Part shown: in pieces, positions 18,922 to 28,071 of the stretch
Layout: each line of letters starts with the position of its first letter
Numbering within the stretch: position 1 is the stretch's first letter
From: Alkalimonas amylolytica
Lineage (GTDB): Bacteria; Pseudomonadota; Gammaproteobacteria; Enterobacterales; Alteromonadaceae
Direction: 5' to 3'
DNA: 64,000 nucleotides
Assembly (NCBI RefSeq): GCF_900107845.1
Contig: NZ_FNRM01000002.1
Span: forward strand, 550,335 to 614,334
Program-made: the position numbers and the translations under genes
The notes under the pieces: generated by a model
Told to the model about the DNA's origin: nothing
The model's database searches: none
What the model saw: only the letters and a program-made list of their open reading frames with translations

Positions 18922-19890
18922 ATGGCAAACATTTTTGATGACAATACATTGTCGATTGGCCGTACCCCACTGATCAAACTGAATCGCGTAACTGGTGGCA
19001 AGGTGTTCGCCAAGATTGAAGCGCGTAACCCAAGCTTTAGTGTAAAGTGCCGTATCGGTGCAGCTATGATCTGGGATGCAGAGAAAAAAGGCTTGCTGAC
19101 CGAGGGCAAAGAGCTGATTGAGCCAACCTCAGGCAACACCGGCATCGCACTGGCTTTTGTTGCCGCCAGCCGTGGTTACAAACTGACTCTGACGATGCCT
19201 GCGACCATGAGCCTGGAGCGCCGAAAGCTTTTAAAAGCGCTGGGCGCTAACCTGGTTCTGACTGAAGGCCCTAAAGGCATGAAAGGTGCGATTGAAAAGG
19301 CAAAAGAAATTCAGGCCTCTAACCCGGAAAAATACGTGTTGCTGCAGCAGTTTGACAACCCAGCCAACCCGCAAATTCACTTTGAAACCACAGGTCCGGA
19401 AATCTGGAACGATACCGATGGCAAGATTGATGTATTTGTTGCCGGTGTTGGCACCGGTGGTACCATCACCGGGGTAAGCCGCTTCATCAAACTGGAGAAA
19501 AAGCATCCGCTGATTAGCGTTGCAGTAGAGCCAACCGACTCTCCGGTCATCAGTCAGCAACGAGCCGGTGAAGAGCTGAAACCTGGCCCACATAAAATTC
19601 AAGGCATAGGCGCTGGCTTTATCCCAGGCAATCTGGACCTGGAAATGATCGATCGGGTAGAGCTGGTCAGCAACGATGAGGCCATTGCGATGGCGCACCG
19701 CTTAATGAAAGAAGAAGGTATTCTGGCTGGGATTTCGTCCGGAGCAGCTGTGGTAGCAGCCAAGCGCCTGGCAGAACTGCCGGAATTTGCCGATAAAAAC
19801 ATCGTAGTGATTTTACCAAGCTCCGCAGAGCGTTATCTGTCGAGCCCGCTGTTTGCCGATGTCTTTACCGAGCAAGAGCTGCAGGCATAA
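18922..19890 (+). CDS. cysK: Cysteine synthase A
   Basis: O-acetylserine sulfhydrylase, 322 residues, making L-cysteine from O-acetylserine and sulfide with PLP. The PLP lysine lies in [14 protein letters not shown], the substrate loop is [12 protein letters not shown], and the phosphate-binding loop is [21 protein letters not shown] follows near the C-terminus. Length and the NPSFSVK motif favour CysK over CysM. A CTGGAG ribosome binding site precedes the ATG. It is a single-gene unit with its own terminator. Confidence 0.96.
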   Translation: MANIFDDNTLSIGRTPLIKLNRVTGGKVFAKIEARNPSFSVKCRIGAAMIWDAEKKGLLTEGKELIEPTSGNTGIALAFVAASRGYKLTLTMPATMSLERRKLLKALGANLVLTEGPKGMKGAIEKAKEIQASNPEKYVLLQQFDNPANPQIHFETTGPEIWNDTDGKIDVFVAGVGTGGTITGVSRFIKLEKKHPLISVAVEPTDSPVISQQRAGEELKPGPHKIQGIGAGFIPGNLDLEMIDRVELVSNDEAIAMAHRLMKEEGILAGISSGAAVVAAKRLAELPEFADKNIVVILPSSAERYLSSPLFADVFTEQELQA

Positions 19891-19911
19891 GGACAACACT
19901 GTTCGTTATCC

Positions 19912-19938
19912 AAAAGGTCGCCGCGGCGACCTTTTTTT
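19912..19938 (+). terminator. Rho-independent terminator of cysK
   Basis: AAAGGTCGCC and GGCGACCTTT form a stem with a CGC-type loop, followed by a run of seven T. It lies about 20 bp after the cysK stop. Confidence 0.9.
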
Positions 19939-20016
19939 GTTACCCGTTTGACTTTACAGAATGCATTTCAAAGCCCAAACTGGGAGTCTGAATGCTTTTT
20001 AAAAGTCTTACCAACG

Positions 20017-20466
20017 ATGCTGATACGCTTACTGCTTGCTCCATGGCTGTTACTTTTGTTGAGTGCTTGCTCTGAGCCAAATGAAGCTCTGTCGGGCACC
20101 TTCCATGCACCTGAACACGCCGCGGCTGAGTTTTTTGATGCCATTTATAACAAGAATGATCTGCAGCTTGCCAAAAGCCTGAGCACGCCAGAGCTGGCCG
20201 AACTGATTGCGCACTACGGCACCCCACGCCAGGTCGCTCGCACTTTAATCAATATGTCGTACGATGAAGTTACCATCAATGTGAACCGGGCCGGCCAGAA
20301 CCTGCGCGAACAATACGGCAATGAAACCGATGTGATGCTGGTTTTTACCGGGCCTTTTGACGGCCGTATCGTCAATGAAATGAGAGTGGTACGTATGGTC
20401 CGGGTACGGGGACGCTGGCTGGTTGCTGAAATAAAAAACGATCCCTTTAGTCGGGGCCACAGCTAA
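20017..20466 (+). CDS. Small lipoprotein of unknown function
   Basis: A 149-residue protein beginning MLIRLLLAPWLLLLLSACSEP; the LLSAC lipobox marks it as a lipoprotein cleaved before cysteine and lipidated. The mature part is about 130 residues with a pattern (HAAAEFFDAIYNKNDLQLAKSLSTPELAELI ... GRWLVAEI) like the small cone-shaped SnoaL/DUF-type domains, but no family is recognised. The frame is open upstream to 19948, yet only the ATG at 20017 makes a proper signal. It follows the cysK terminator and is unlikely to be cotranscribed with it. Confidence 0.75.
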   Translation: MLIRLLLAPWLLLLLSACSEPNEALSGTFHAPEHAAAEFFDAIYNKNDLQLAKSLSTPELAELIAHYGTPRQVARTLINMSYDEVTINVNRAGQNLREQYGNETDVMLVFTGPFDGRIVNEMRVVRMVRVRGRWLVAEIKNDPFSRGHS

Positions 20467-20494
20467 CCACGACAGCCCTGCTCAGCTGGCATTG

Positions 20495-21238
20495 TTATTT
20501 CTTTTGGAAAAACTGCTGTACAGCCTGCTGACAGGCATCGCTTTGCAGCAGTTGCTGGAACTCATTGAGCTCTTCGCGCAAGGTATAATGCAAAGCTTCC
20601 TGCTGATTGGCTTTGAGCAAACGCTTGCTGCTTTGGATAGCCTGAGTTGGCATTGCTGCCAACTGACGGGCTTTTTGCCCGGCGAAGGCCAACAGCTCAT
20701 CGTGTGGTAGCAAACGATTGACAAGCCCCATTCGCTCAGCAGCAACCCCATCGAATGGTTCTGCCAACAGCAGGTATTCGCAGGCACGGTGATAACCAAT
20801 TAGCTGTGGTAATAATAAGCTGGATGCCGCCTCCGGGCAGAGACCTAGCTTGGTAAAGGGCAGCTGAAAGCGGGTGTCGGCAGTGGCATACACCAATTCA
20901 CAGTGCAACAAAGCGGTGGTGCCAATGCCTATCGCGAGGCCAGCCACAGCAGCCACAATGGGCTTCGGAAATTCAGCCAACTGATAGAGGAAGCGAACCG
21001 TCGGATGTTGCTGATTCAATTCACCACCATCAATGAAATCCTGCAGGTCATTGCCAGCGGTAAAGCAATCATCCTGCCCTTGCAGCAACACCACTTTGAC
21101 CTGATCATCCTCGGCCGCCTGCTTTAACGCATCAGCCAACTGCTGGTACATCTGTTGGTTCAGTGCATTCTTTTTGTCCGGACGCTGCAAAGTTAAACTC
21201 AGAACGCCATCCTGCAGTTGTTGTTCCACGCCTGCCAT
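20495..21238 (-). CDS. Enoyl-CoA hydratase/isomerase family protein
   Basis: A 247-residue crotonase-fold enzyme. The oxyanion-hole segments are DDCFTAGNDLQDF and AVAGLAIGIGTTALLHCELVYA. The ATG at 21238 (MAGVEQQLQD) is chosen because AAGGAA lies 7 nt before it; a longer frame starts at 21253, flush against the ggt stop. The first catalytic glutamate typical of hydratases is replaced in this region (GIGTTALLHCELV), so an isomerase or other crotonase reaction is possible. It lies directly downstream of ggt on the same strand and probably shares its transcript. Confidence 0.85.
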   Translation of the reverse strand: MAGVEQQLQDGVLSLTLQRPDKKNALNQQMYQQLADALKQAAEDDQVKVVLLQGQDDCFTAGNDLQDFIDGGELNQQHPTVRFLYQLAEFPKPIVAAVAGLAIGIGTTALLHCELVYATADTRFQLPFTKLGLCPEAASSLLLPQLIGYHRACEYLLLAEPFDGVAAERMGLVNRLLPHDELLAFAGQKARQLAAMPTQAIQSSKRLLKANQQEALHYTLREELNEFQQLLQSDACQQAVQQFFQKK

Positions 21239-21253
21239 TTTTGTTTCCTTCAT

Positions 21254-22993
21254 TTAATGCCCAAGGACCTGACCTTCACGGCGCGGATCCGCCCCACCCT
21301 GCAAGCCTGTATCAAGCAAGACAATACCATGCAAGCCACTGTTTAAATCAATCAGCCGCACTTGATGGCCCATTTTCTCTAAAACCGATTGATGCTGTGC
21401 AATGGCAGTGCCTTTTTCCAGTGCAAGAAAGTCGTTACGGTGCGTCACCCGGGGTAAGTTAATGGCAGCCTGAATGTCCAGCTGCCAGTCTATCAGCGCA
21501 ACCAGTGTCTGAGCCACATAGTTAATAATGCGACTTCCGCCAGGAGAACCCAACACAATGCGCAGCTTGCCATCACCATCAAACACCATCACAGGTGACA
21601 TTGATGAACGAGGTCGCTTGCCGCCTTGCACCCGATTTGCTACCAGGTCACCATTCAGTTCGGGCGACAATGAGAAATCGGTCAACTGGTTATTCAACAA
21701 GTAGCCATTCACCATCAAGCCGGAACCAAACACATTTTCTATACTGGATGTCATGCTTACCGCATTACCATCGGCATCGACGATGGAAAAGTGGGTGGTG
21801 TTGCTAAGCTCCGGACTCGGGCTGCTTAACCGGACCAGCTCTTCAGTTGGCTGACCCGGGCTTACTTCAACCAGAGCTTTATCGGTTTGTATCAGTGCAC
21901 TGCGTGTCGCCAGGTAAGCAGGATCGATCAATTGCTGAGTTGGCACCTCAACAAAGTCACTGTCGGCAACGTAATGATCGCGATCGGCAAAAGCCAGTTG
22001 TGAAGCCAGCCCAAATAAGTGAATAGCTTCAACGCTATCCGGAGCAAGCTGTCCGAGCTCAAAACGTTCCAGTAGACCAAGAATTTGTACTACCGCTATG
22101 CCCCCAGAGCTTGGCGGAGGCATGCCACAGATGGTGTAACTGCGATAGCTGCCACACACTGGCTCGCGTTCAACTGCCTGATAGGCGGCTAAATCGGTTA
22201 AGGCCAAAGTTCCGGCGTTGACTTTGGCTTGCTGCACCGTCTTGACCATAGCAGCAGCATTATTCCCTTGATAAAAAGCAACCGGGCCCTGCTCGGCAAC
22301 CTGGCGTAAAATGTCGGCATAAGCCTGATTGGTAATCACAGCACCCGCTTGCAGCGGCTTGCCATCCGGATAGAAATAACTGCTGGCTTCCGGACTGTGC
22401 GAAATGCCCTGATTCCAGCCGACTTCCAACTGACGAGCCATGCGATCGGACACCGGGAAGCCCTCACTGGCCAACCTAATCGCATCGTCAAACAGCTGAG
22501 TCCAGGCAAGCTTACCATAGCGCTGATGCGCCTGATACATCGCCGCAAAGAGCCCAGGCACACCGACAGACTTCCCTCCTACATAGGCTTCTCGCCAAGG
22601 CATGGCGCTGTCCCCTTGCATAAACAACTGTTCATTGACTGCTTTGGGCGCTGTTTCACGGCCATCAATGGTGATCATCTGCTGCTGTGCCTGGTCCCAA
22701 TGCAAAATAAAAGCACCACCGCCAATGCCTGAGCTTTGTGCCTCCACCAACCCCAGCACCAACTGCACCGCAATCGCCGCATCCATGGCACTGCCACCTT
22801 GCTCCAGTACGCGTATCCCGGCTTGCGAAGCAAGCGGATGCGCAGCGGACACCATAAACTGTTCAGCGTGAACCAATTGCTGTTGGTAGTAACCCGTTGC
22901 CGCCTCCGGCTCACGATCGGCTTGCATCGGCACTGCAGCCAATGCCAGCTGCGAACTGCACAAAAGATAAAGCGATGGAAGAAGAAACTTCAT
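21254..22993 (-). CDS. ggt: Gamma-glutamyltransferase
   Basis: A 579-residue periplasmic gamma-glutamyltranspeptidase that cleaves glutathione and transfers the glutamyl group. The ATG at 22993 starts a signal peptide (MKFLLPSLYLLCSSQLALA); a GTG two codons earlier is also possible. The proenzyme cuts itself before the nucleophile Thr in SNTTHFSIVDADGNAVSMTSS. The large subunit has GIGGGAFILHWD and the substrate residue stretch DGRETAP; the small subunit has the GSPGGSRI loop. The enoyl-CoA hydratase gene follows after only a few bases. Confidence 0.95.
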   Translation of the reverse strand: MKFLLPSLYLLCSSQLALAAVPMQADREPEAATGYYQQQLVHAEQFMVSAAHPLASQAGIRVLEQGGSAMDAAIAVQLVLGLVEAQSSGIGGGAFILHWDQAQQQMITIDGRETAPKAVNEQLFMQGDSAMPWREAYVGGKSVGVPGLFAAMYQAHQRYGKLAWTQLFDDAIRLASEGFPVSDRMARQLEVGWNQGISHSPEASSYFYPDGKPLQAGAVITNQAYADILRQVAEQGPVAFYQGNNAAAMVKTVQQAKVNAGTLALTDLAAYQAVEREPVCGSYRSYTICGMPPPSSGGIAVVQILGLLERFELGQLAPDSVEAIHLFGLASQLAFADRDHYVADSDFVEVPTQQLIDPAYLATRSALIQTDKALVEVSPGQPTEELVRLSSPSPELSNTTHFSIVDADGNAVSMTSSIENVFGSGLMVNGYLLNNQLTDFSLSPELNGDLVANRVQGGKRPRSSMSPVMVFDGDGKLRIVLGSPGGSRIINYVAQTLVALIDWQLDIQAAINLPRVTHRNDFLALEKGTAIAQHQSVLEKMGHQVRLIDLNSGLHGIVLLDTGLQGGADPRREGQVLGH

Positions 22994-23101
22994 AAGCACC
23001 TGCTACTGCAACTTGTACCGAACTTTACCCTACCCAGAAGCGCGCCAAAGATCAATCCAGATTCTTCATGACAGAACAAAAGACTCTGCTAGACTAGCCA
23101 A

Positions 23102-23698
23102 ATGCAGAATCTTTCCTTCTTACATCGAATTCCTCCGAGGCAGTCGCTGCTGGCAGCAGGTATTTTCCTGCTTGGTCTGATGCTGCTGTTAACATTGCCT
23201 GATAGCTGGGTCAATCGGCTGAATTATCAACCGACAGCAGTATTGAGTGGTGAATGGTGGCGTTTATTGACAGCCAACCTGCTACACACCAATCACTGGC
23301 ATTTGCTACTTAACTTGGCTGGACTTGGCTTACTTTGGCTATTGCATCAACGACATTTTAACACCAATCGCTATTTGCTATGGTTATTGCTGGCGGGAAG
23401 CCTGACCAATCTGCTGTTGTTGCTGACCATGCCACAGCTGGATCGGATGGTGGGGTTGTCTGGCGCTTTGCATGCAATGGTGCTGCTGGGCGCGCTGGCG
23501 GATATCCGGCACAAAGACAGTACTGGTTGGCTATTGCTTGCCCTGGTGCTAGCTAAAGTTGCTTATGAACAAATCCGTGGACCGGATGAAGGATTGGCCG
23601 AATTAATTGCCGCTCAGGTGGCGGTAGATGCCCACCTGGCTGGCGCCGTAGCCGGTGCCTTATTATTTCCACTCTGGTGGTACCTGCACAAAAAATAA
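23102..23698 (+). CDS. rrtA: Rhombosortase (rhomboid-family intramembrane protease)
   Basis: A 198-residue six-helix membrane protease. Rhomboid features are GEWWRLLTANLLHTNHWHLLLNL, the catalytic Ser120 in GLSGALHA and the catalytic His178 in DAHLAGAVAGAL. The short length, the LHxNHWHLLLN block and GLSGxLH fit the rhombosortase subfamily, which processes proteins bearing a GlyGly-CTERM tail before surface release. No GlyGly-CTERM substrate is seen in the window; the protein encoded next to it carries a PEP-CTERM-like tail instead. Confidence 0.83.
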   Translation: MQNLSFLHRIPPRQSLLAAGIFLLGLMLLLTLPDSWVNRLNYQPTAVLSGEWWRLLTANLLHTNHWHLLLNLAGLGLLWLLHQRHFNTNRYLLWLLLAGSLTNLLLLLTMPQLDRMVGLSGALHAMVLLGALADIRHKDSTGWLLLALVLAKVAYEQIRGPDEGLAELIAAQVAVDAHLAGAVAGALLFPLWWYLHKK

Positions 23699-23721
23699 GG
23701 GCAGACATGACTGCCTGCCCT
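23691..23721 (-). terminator. Terminator of the PEP-CTERM gene
   Basis: Read on the minus strand, GGGCAG and CTGCCC form a stem-loop followed by TTATTTTTT. It lies just after the stop of the minus-strand PEP-CTERM gene and overlaps the 3' end of the rhombosortase gene. Confidence 0.7.
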
Positions 23722-23738
23722 CACTTCAGAAGATAGAC

Positions 23739-24539
23739 TTACTTTTTACGGCGAGCCAAACGGGCACCTAACAAGCCCAAGCCCAACAGGCCAAGGGTGG
23801 CCGGTGCTGGTACTGGATTAATATCACCAATTGGCGTCCCACCAACAGTGATACCATCAAACGCCATACCAGACTGATAGTTGGTATCAGACCAGTTCAC
23901 CACGCCAAACTCAAGAAAGTAATTGCCTGTAGCCGCGATATTGTAACTGGAACTGATCCAGCCGGTATAACCGCAGCCAGTACTCCAGCATCTACCACTA
24001 TCGGAGCCAAGTGCCGACCAGATCGGCGCTCCTGGATTCATCAAGACTTCATTCGGGTTTAAAGTCGCGGTAGGATCTGGCATATCAAAACCAGGTACAA
24101 TGCTGCCACTGGGTGTCGTACGGGCAGTAAATAAAATGGCTACTTCGTTGTTTAACTCATCCAACAGACGGGCCCATGCATAATCTGCATAACCAGCGCC
24201 ATCGGATGAAACGTAATTGAAAAAGAAGTTCAGTTCATCACCGGCCTGAGCTGAAAACAGCGCCGAAGTCAGGGTAGAACCAGTAGTAGCATCTGACGTT
24301 AATCCTGGAAGACCTACACCAGTGATGCCATTGCTCGTAGTCACATACCCATACTGGGTCGCACTGGTCGGTGCCAAAGTCACATCACCATTTGCGCCCA
24401 TGGCACCACAAGAGCCAACACAATTCCAGTTAGCCGGCACGCCAGCGTCAAACAGTGAAGCACTGGCAGTCGAACTAAATGCTAATGCACCCAACAAGGC
24501 GCAGCTATAAATCATTGTTTTTGCTTTTTTTGTTAACAT
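23739..24539 (-). CDS. PEP-CTERM sorting domain protein
   Basis: A 266-residue exported protein. A signal peptide (IYSCALLGALAFSSTASAS) is followed by a beta-rich, Gly/Ser/Thr-rich body with four cysteines near CVGSCG and GRCWSTGCGY. The C-terminus has VPAPATLGLLGLGLLGARLARRKK in three parts: the VPAP motif, a hydrophobic span and a basic cluster, the hallmark of PEP-CTERM proteins handled by exosortase. The ATG at 24539 has a TAAGGA binding site. No exosortase or polysaccharide locus is in the window. The body resembles secreted, possibly adhesive or matrix proteins, but no domain is recognised. Confidence 0.85.
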   Translation of the reverse strand: MLTKKAKTMIYSCALLGALAFSSTASASLFDAGVPANWNCVGSCGAMGANGDVTLAPTSATQYGYVTTSNGITGVGLPGLTSDATTGSTLTSALFSAQAGDELNFFFNYVSSDGAGYADYAWARLLDELNNEVAILFTARTTPSGSIVPGFDMPDPTATLNPNEVLMNPGAPIWSALGSDSGRCWSTGCGYTGWISSSYNIAATGNYFLEFGVVNWSDTNYQSGMAFDGITVGGTPIGDINPVPAPATLGLLGLGLLGARLARRKK

Positions 24540-24673
24540 GACATGTCCTTATCATATTTAAGTTGTCGACCACATTATGCAAAGAGCGCGCCATATATTA
24601 AAACACTTTAAAATCATAAATTTAAATAAATTTATCATATTTTTATTCGGTCATTGTTAATTTTCCTGACACA

Positions 24674-24702
24674 AAAAAACCAGCCTGAGCTGGTTTTTTT
24701 TT
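24674..24702. terminator. Bidirectional-looking terminator
   Basis: AAAACCAG-CCTGAG-CTGGTTTT with A-run and T-run on either side. It sits just beyond the S9 peptidase stop (minus strand) and upstream of the PEP-CTERM gene start, so it mainly serves the peptidase gene. Confidence 0.85.
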
Positions 24703-24713
24703 ATGTGTAGCTA

Positions 24714-27185
24714 TTAATGACTTAAATGTTGCCACCAATCAGGTTGATCTTTTAAGTGCTTATCAAACCATGCCAACAGATGATCCCACCAGACATAGCG
24801 TTTTTCACGATCGATAATGTGGTGATCTTCGCCCGGGATCTCGACCAGAGCCACCTCACGCCCTAACAACTTTAAGGCCGTGAACATCTGTTGTGACTCG
24901 CCGGCCGGCACATTAACATCGGAATCCCCGGTGATCAGCAGCAATGGCGTATTGATCTTATCAGCCATATACAAGGGGCTTTGACCAACATAGAGCTCAT
25001 GATTGTTCCAGGGGAAGCTGTCCCGACTGGCGATGCCAGAGTAGAGGAAACCCCACCAACCCTGCCCCCAGTAAGAGCTAAGCGCACTAATACCTGCATG
25101 CGAGGTAGAGGCAGCAAAGAGATCCGTTTGGGTGGCCAGATACATGGTCATAAAGCCTCCGTACGATGCGCCAATATTGCCAAGCCGCTTGCCGTCGACA
25201 AAGTCATGCTCGGCTACAAAGCGCTCTGTTGCATAGATGATGTCGTCAGCGGTGTATTTGCCCCATGCATTGACATGCAGCGCCGAAAAGCGCTGGCCAT
25301 AGCCAATGGTTCCACGAGGTTGCACTACATAGACGATGTAACCATTGGCTGCCCAGTGGTGAAACGGATAGCGACCAGTGAACTGACGATTCACCGTGGT
25401 GGTGCCACCATAGTAATAAACGATGGTTGGGTATTTTTTACTGGCATCAAAATCCGGTGGCAGGTAATAACGGCCTTCAATGCGATCGCCCTGCGGATTC
25501 TCCACATGAAAATCGCGCACCTCGCCAAGCTGAATATGTTGATACAACGCAGCGCTGCTATGCAGCACGGTGGAGCGGCGCTGCCCTGGACGAATCAGCT
25601 CTAATTGTTGCGGTGTCGCCACCCCAGAGCCAACCGCCAGGACAGTGGCGCCACGATCATTGGCCAGTTCAAACCGTTCTATAACATCCAGCGATAACGC
25701 CAGCTTCTGAAAACGCTGCCGATTGGTATCCACACTGTATAGCGCGGAACGATCCCCCTCGCTCACCTGTGCAATCACCTGGCCACGCGCATTCACCGCA
25801 ACCGAACTGATGGCTGGATGAAAGTCCTTCGACAAAGGCTGAATATGCTCGCCATTCTTATCCATCAGATACAGCTGACCATCGTAATCGTTAGCAATGT
25901 AATCATCCGACGGCAGGTTTACCCCGGCACCACCGGCAAAATTAGGACCGGCAACAACCAGCAATTGGTCTCGGTGGTAAAGCACCTGATTCAGATGTGC
26001 AAAAGTACCAATTTCACGGCTTTGCAAGGTGGTTAAATCCAGCTCAAACAAGGCTGAGCTGGCATGTGGCGGCGTTGTGCGATCATTGACCCGCTGGGTA
26101 TACAGCAAAGCATTGCCATCCGGCCGGATATCGCTTAATACGCTGCTGCGCCTATCGGTGGTTAGTACCCGCACCAGGCCGCTGGCAATATCGAGCTGAA
26201 ACAAGCGGCTGATATCGCGGTGACCACGCCAGCGATCTTCCAGCGCCCGGTACATTTTCGCCTTGGATTGCTGCAGACTGGTATCCGCTTCCGTCCATTG
26301 CAGGACGATGCTGTTGCTATCAGGTGCCCAGCGATAGCTGCCTAAACCAGTCTGGTTCTCCAGCAGTGACCGTAACTCACCGGTATTCAGGTTCATCAAC
26401 CACAGCGTATTATTGGCCATGTAGCTCAGCCATTGATTGTCCGGGCTAAAAGCAGCGCGACTCAGCACCTGCCCGCTCCAGCTGCGCTGCACCTGGTTGC
26501 GGCTGACATCACGCAGCTCAGTGCGCTGCAACTGAGTATCGCTGACATCGGAGCGACCGCTAAAGCTGAGCAGCATCCAGTTGGTATCCGGCGATAGCGC
26601 TAACTGGGTGATGGTTTCTGCATTGGTTAGCAACCGATTATTGACCGGCTCTTTGGCCGCTAAACGAAAGGCGGCTGGCACTTCATTGCTACTGGTGACT
26701 TGCAGTAGTACCTCGTCATCGTCTTTACGACCATCGGTAAAGATCAGCAGTTGCTGCCAACCGGTCGCCAAAGCCAGCTCGGTACTGCTGCCATTTTTCG
26801 CTTGGAAATTGAGATACAGCTGTGCTGCTTTTACACCAGTCACTTCCAATCTGCCCTTGAAAAAAGCATCCTGTTGCAACTGTGCAAACCAAACACCTGG
26901 GCCCGCTGCAGCAGCTTCGGTTGGTGTCAACTGACGCCATTGCAGGCGCTGACCAAACAGTTCCACGGTGCGGCCTGCTACCGGAACAGGTTGTCGCTCC
27001 AATAAGCGCAGCAGTTGCTGACGCTGTTCTTTGGCTTTACCGCTTTGGTGCAGCGAGTCAGAGGCAAAAGCCGGTAAAGGGCCAAGAAACAGCACCTGCT
27101 CAGCTTGAACTGGAGCCGCTGTGCTTTGGGCAAAGCTCGGCAGTACAAACAACAGTAAGGTGATAGTAACGAAAACTCGGATCAT
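24714..27185 (-). CDS. Exported S9-family prolyl oligopeptidase-like peptidase
   Basis: An 823-residue serine peptidase of family S9. A signal peptide (MIRVFVTITLLLFVLPSFAQ) sends it to the periplasm. Residues about 190-520 make a WD/beta-propeller-like domain (repeats such as SPDTNWMLLSFSG, SPDNQWLSYMANN, APDSNSIVLQW). The C-terminal alpha/beta hydrolase domain carries the catalytic Ser in GASYGGFMTMYLA, Asp in TGDSDVNVPAGES and His in EIPGEDHHI. It is a stand-alone gene with its own terminator. Dipeptidyl-peptidase IV, acylaminoacyl-peptidase and oligopeptidase activities are all possible. Confidence 0.93.
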   Translation of the reverse strand: MIRVFVTITLLLFVLPSFAQSTAAPVQAEQVLFLGPLPAFASDSLHQSGKAKEQRQQLLRLLERQPVPVAGRTVELFGQRLQWRQLTPTEAAAAGPGVWFAQLQQDAFFKGRLEVTGVKAAQLYLNFQAKNGSSTELALATGWQQLLIFTDGRKDDDEVLLQVTSSNEVPAAFRLAAKEPVNNRLLTNAETITQLALSPDTNWMLLSFSGRSDVSDTQLQRTELRDVSRNQVQRSWSGQVLSRAAFSPDNQWLSYMANNTLWLMNLNTGELRSLLENQTGLGSYRWAPDSNSIVLQWTEADTSLQQSKAKMYRALEDRWRGHRDISRLFQLDIASGLVRVLTTDRRSSVLSDIRPDGNALLYTQRVNDRTTPPHASSALFELDLTTLQSREIGTFAHLNQVLYHRDQLLVVAGPNFAGGAGVNLPSDDYIANDYDGQLYLMDKNGEHIQPLSKDFHPAISSVAVNARGQVIAQVSEGDRSALYSVDTNRQRFQKLALSLDVIERFELANDRGATVLAVGSGVATPQQLELIRPGQRRSTVLHSSAALYQHIQLGEVRDFHVENPQGDRIEGRYYLPPDFDASKKYPTIVYYYGGTTTVNRQFTGRYPFHHWAANGYIVYVVQPRGTIGYGQRFSALHVNAWGKYTADDIIYATERFVAEHDFVDGKRLGNIGASYGGFMTMYLATQTDLFAASTSHAGISALSSYWGQGWWGFLYSGIASRDSFPWNNHELYVGQSPLYMADKINTPLLLITGDSDVNVPAGESQQMFTALKLLGREVALVEIPGEDHHIIDREKRYVWWDHLLAWFDKHLKDQPDWWQHLSH

Positions 27186-27324
27186 CGGGGTGCTCTCATT
27201 TTAAGTAACACAATGCAAAGCTATGCTAACAAGCTCTTGTGCTTGCGACAATGCGGTGAAGGCCAAAGGCTCATTCTGTGCGACCAGCTCACTTCATGGC
27301 CAGTGGCTTTTCGAACAGCAGCGA

Positions 27325-27996
27325 TTAAAAATCTGCTGCCGCTTCAAAGGTTAAAGGGTGTTGGCTTAGCGGATGCAGGAAGGTCAGGGTCGCGGCGTGC
27401 AGCAACAAACGATCACTTTGTGCCTGTACCGCCTTCGGGGCATAAAATGGATCGCCTAAGATCGGATGCCCAAATGCTGCAGTATGCAGCCGCAATTGAT
27501 GGGAGCGCCCTGTTACGGGCTTCAGTCGGATACGGCTGGTATCTGCCTTCGCATCATACGCCAGCAACTCAAAATCAGTGATCGATGCCTTGCCTTGCGA
27601 GCAAATTTTATAACGCGGCCGATTGTCGGCATCCGGAGCTATAGCCAAATCAATCCGGCCATGAGACTGCGGCCACTGGCCTGCAACTACCGCCAGATAA
27701 CTCTTGGTCACAGTCCGAGCCTGAAACTGCTTACTGATGGCCGATAAAGCTGCTGAGGTCAGTGGCAATACCAAAAGACCACTGGTGTCGTAATCCAGCC
27801 GATGTACCACCGAAGCCGATGGAAACTGTTGCTGCACCCGCTTGATTAAACAATCCTGATTGTCCGGATGCCGGCCTGGAACCGTTAGCAAATGGCAGGG
27901 TTTGTTCACCACTAACAGATGGTCATCCTGAAACAACACCTGGTAGGTTTGATGGGTGGCAGGCAAGACAGTAAGTTCGGTGACAGCAGGCGTCAT
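27325..27996 (-). CDS. rluA: RluA-type pseudouridine synthase
   Basis: A 223-residue pseudouridine synthase lacking an S4 domain. Motif I is PGRHPDNQDCL, the catalytic Asp is in VVHRLDYDTSGLLVLPL, and the C-terminal motif is KPVTGRSHQLRLHTAAFGHPILGD. The short length matches RluA (219 aa in E. coli), which modifies 23S U746 and tRNA U32; TruC would be a little longer. It is a single gene between the S9 peptidase and the porin. Confidence 0.88.
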   Translation of the reverse strand: MTPAVTELTVLPATHQTYQVLFQDDHLLVVNKPCHLLTVPGRHPDNQDCLIKRVQQQFPSASVVHRLDYDTSGLLVLPLTSAALSAISKQFQARTVTKSYLAVVAGQWPQSHGRIDLAIAPDADNRPRYKICSQGKASITDFELLAYDAKADTSRIRLKPVTGRSHQLRLHTAAFGHPILGDPFYAPKAVQAQSDRLLLHAATLTFLHPLSQHPLTFEAAADF

Positions 27997-28007
27997 AAGG
28001 CATCATC

Positions 28008-28037
28008 AAAATAATAGCGGCATCAGCCGCTATTATT
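28008..28037 (-). terminator. Terminator of the porin gene
   Basis: A perfect 12-bp stem, AATAATAGCGGC with GCCGCTATTATT, around a four-base loop, followed on the minus strand by TTTTGATG. It lies between the porin stop and the rluA start. Confidence 0.75.
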
Positions 28038-28071
28038 GCAAAAATCAAGCACGTTGAGAAATCATCGTGTT

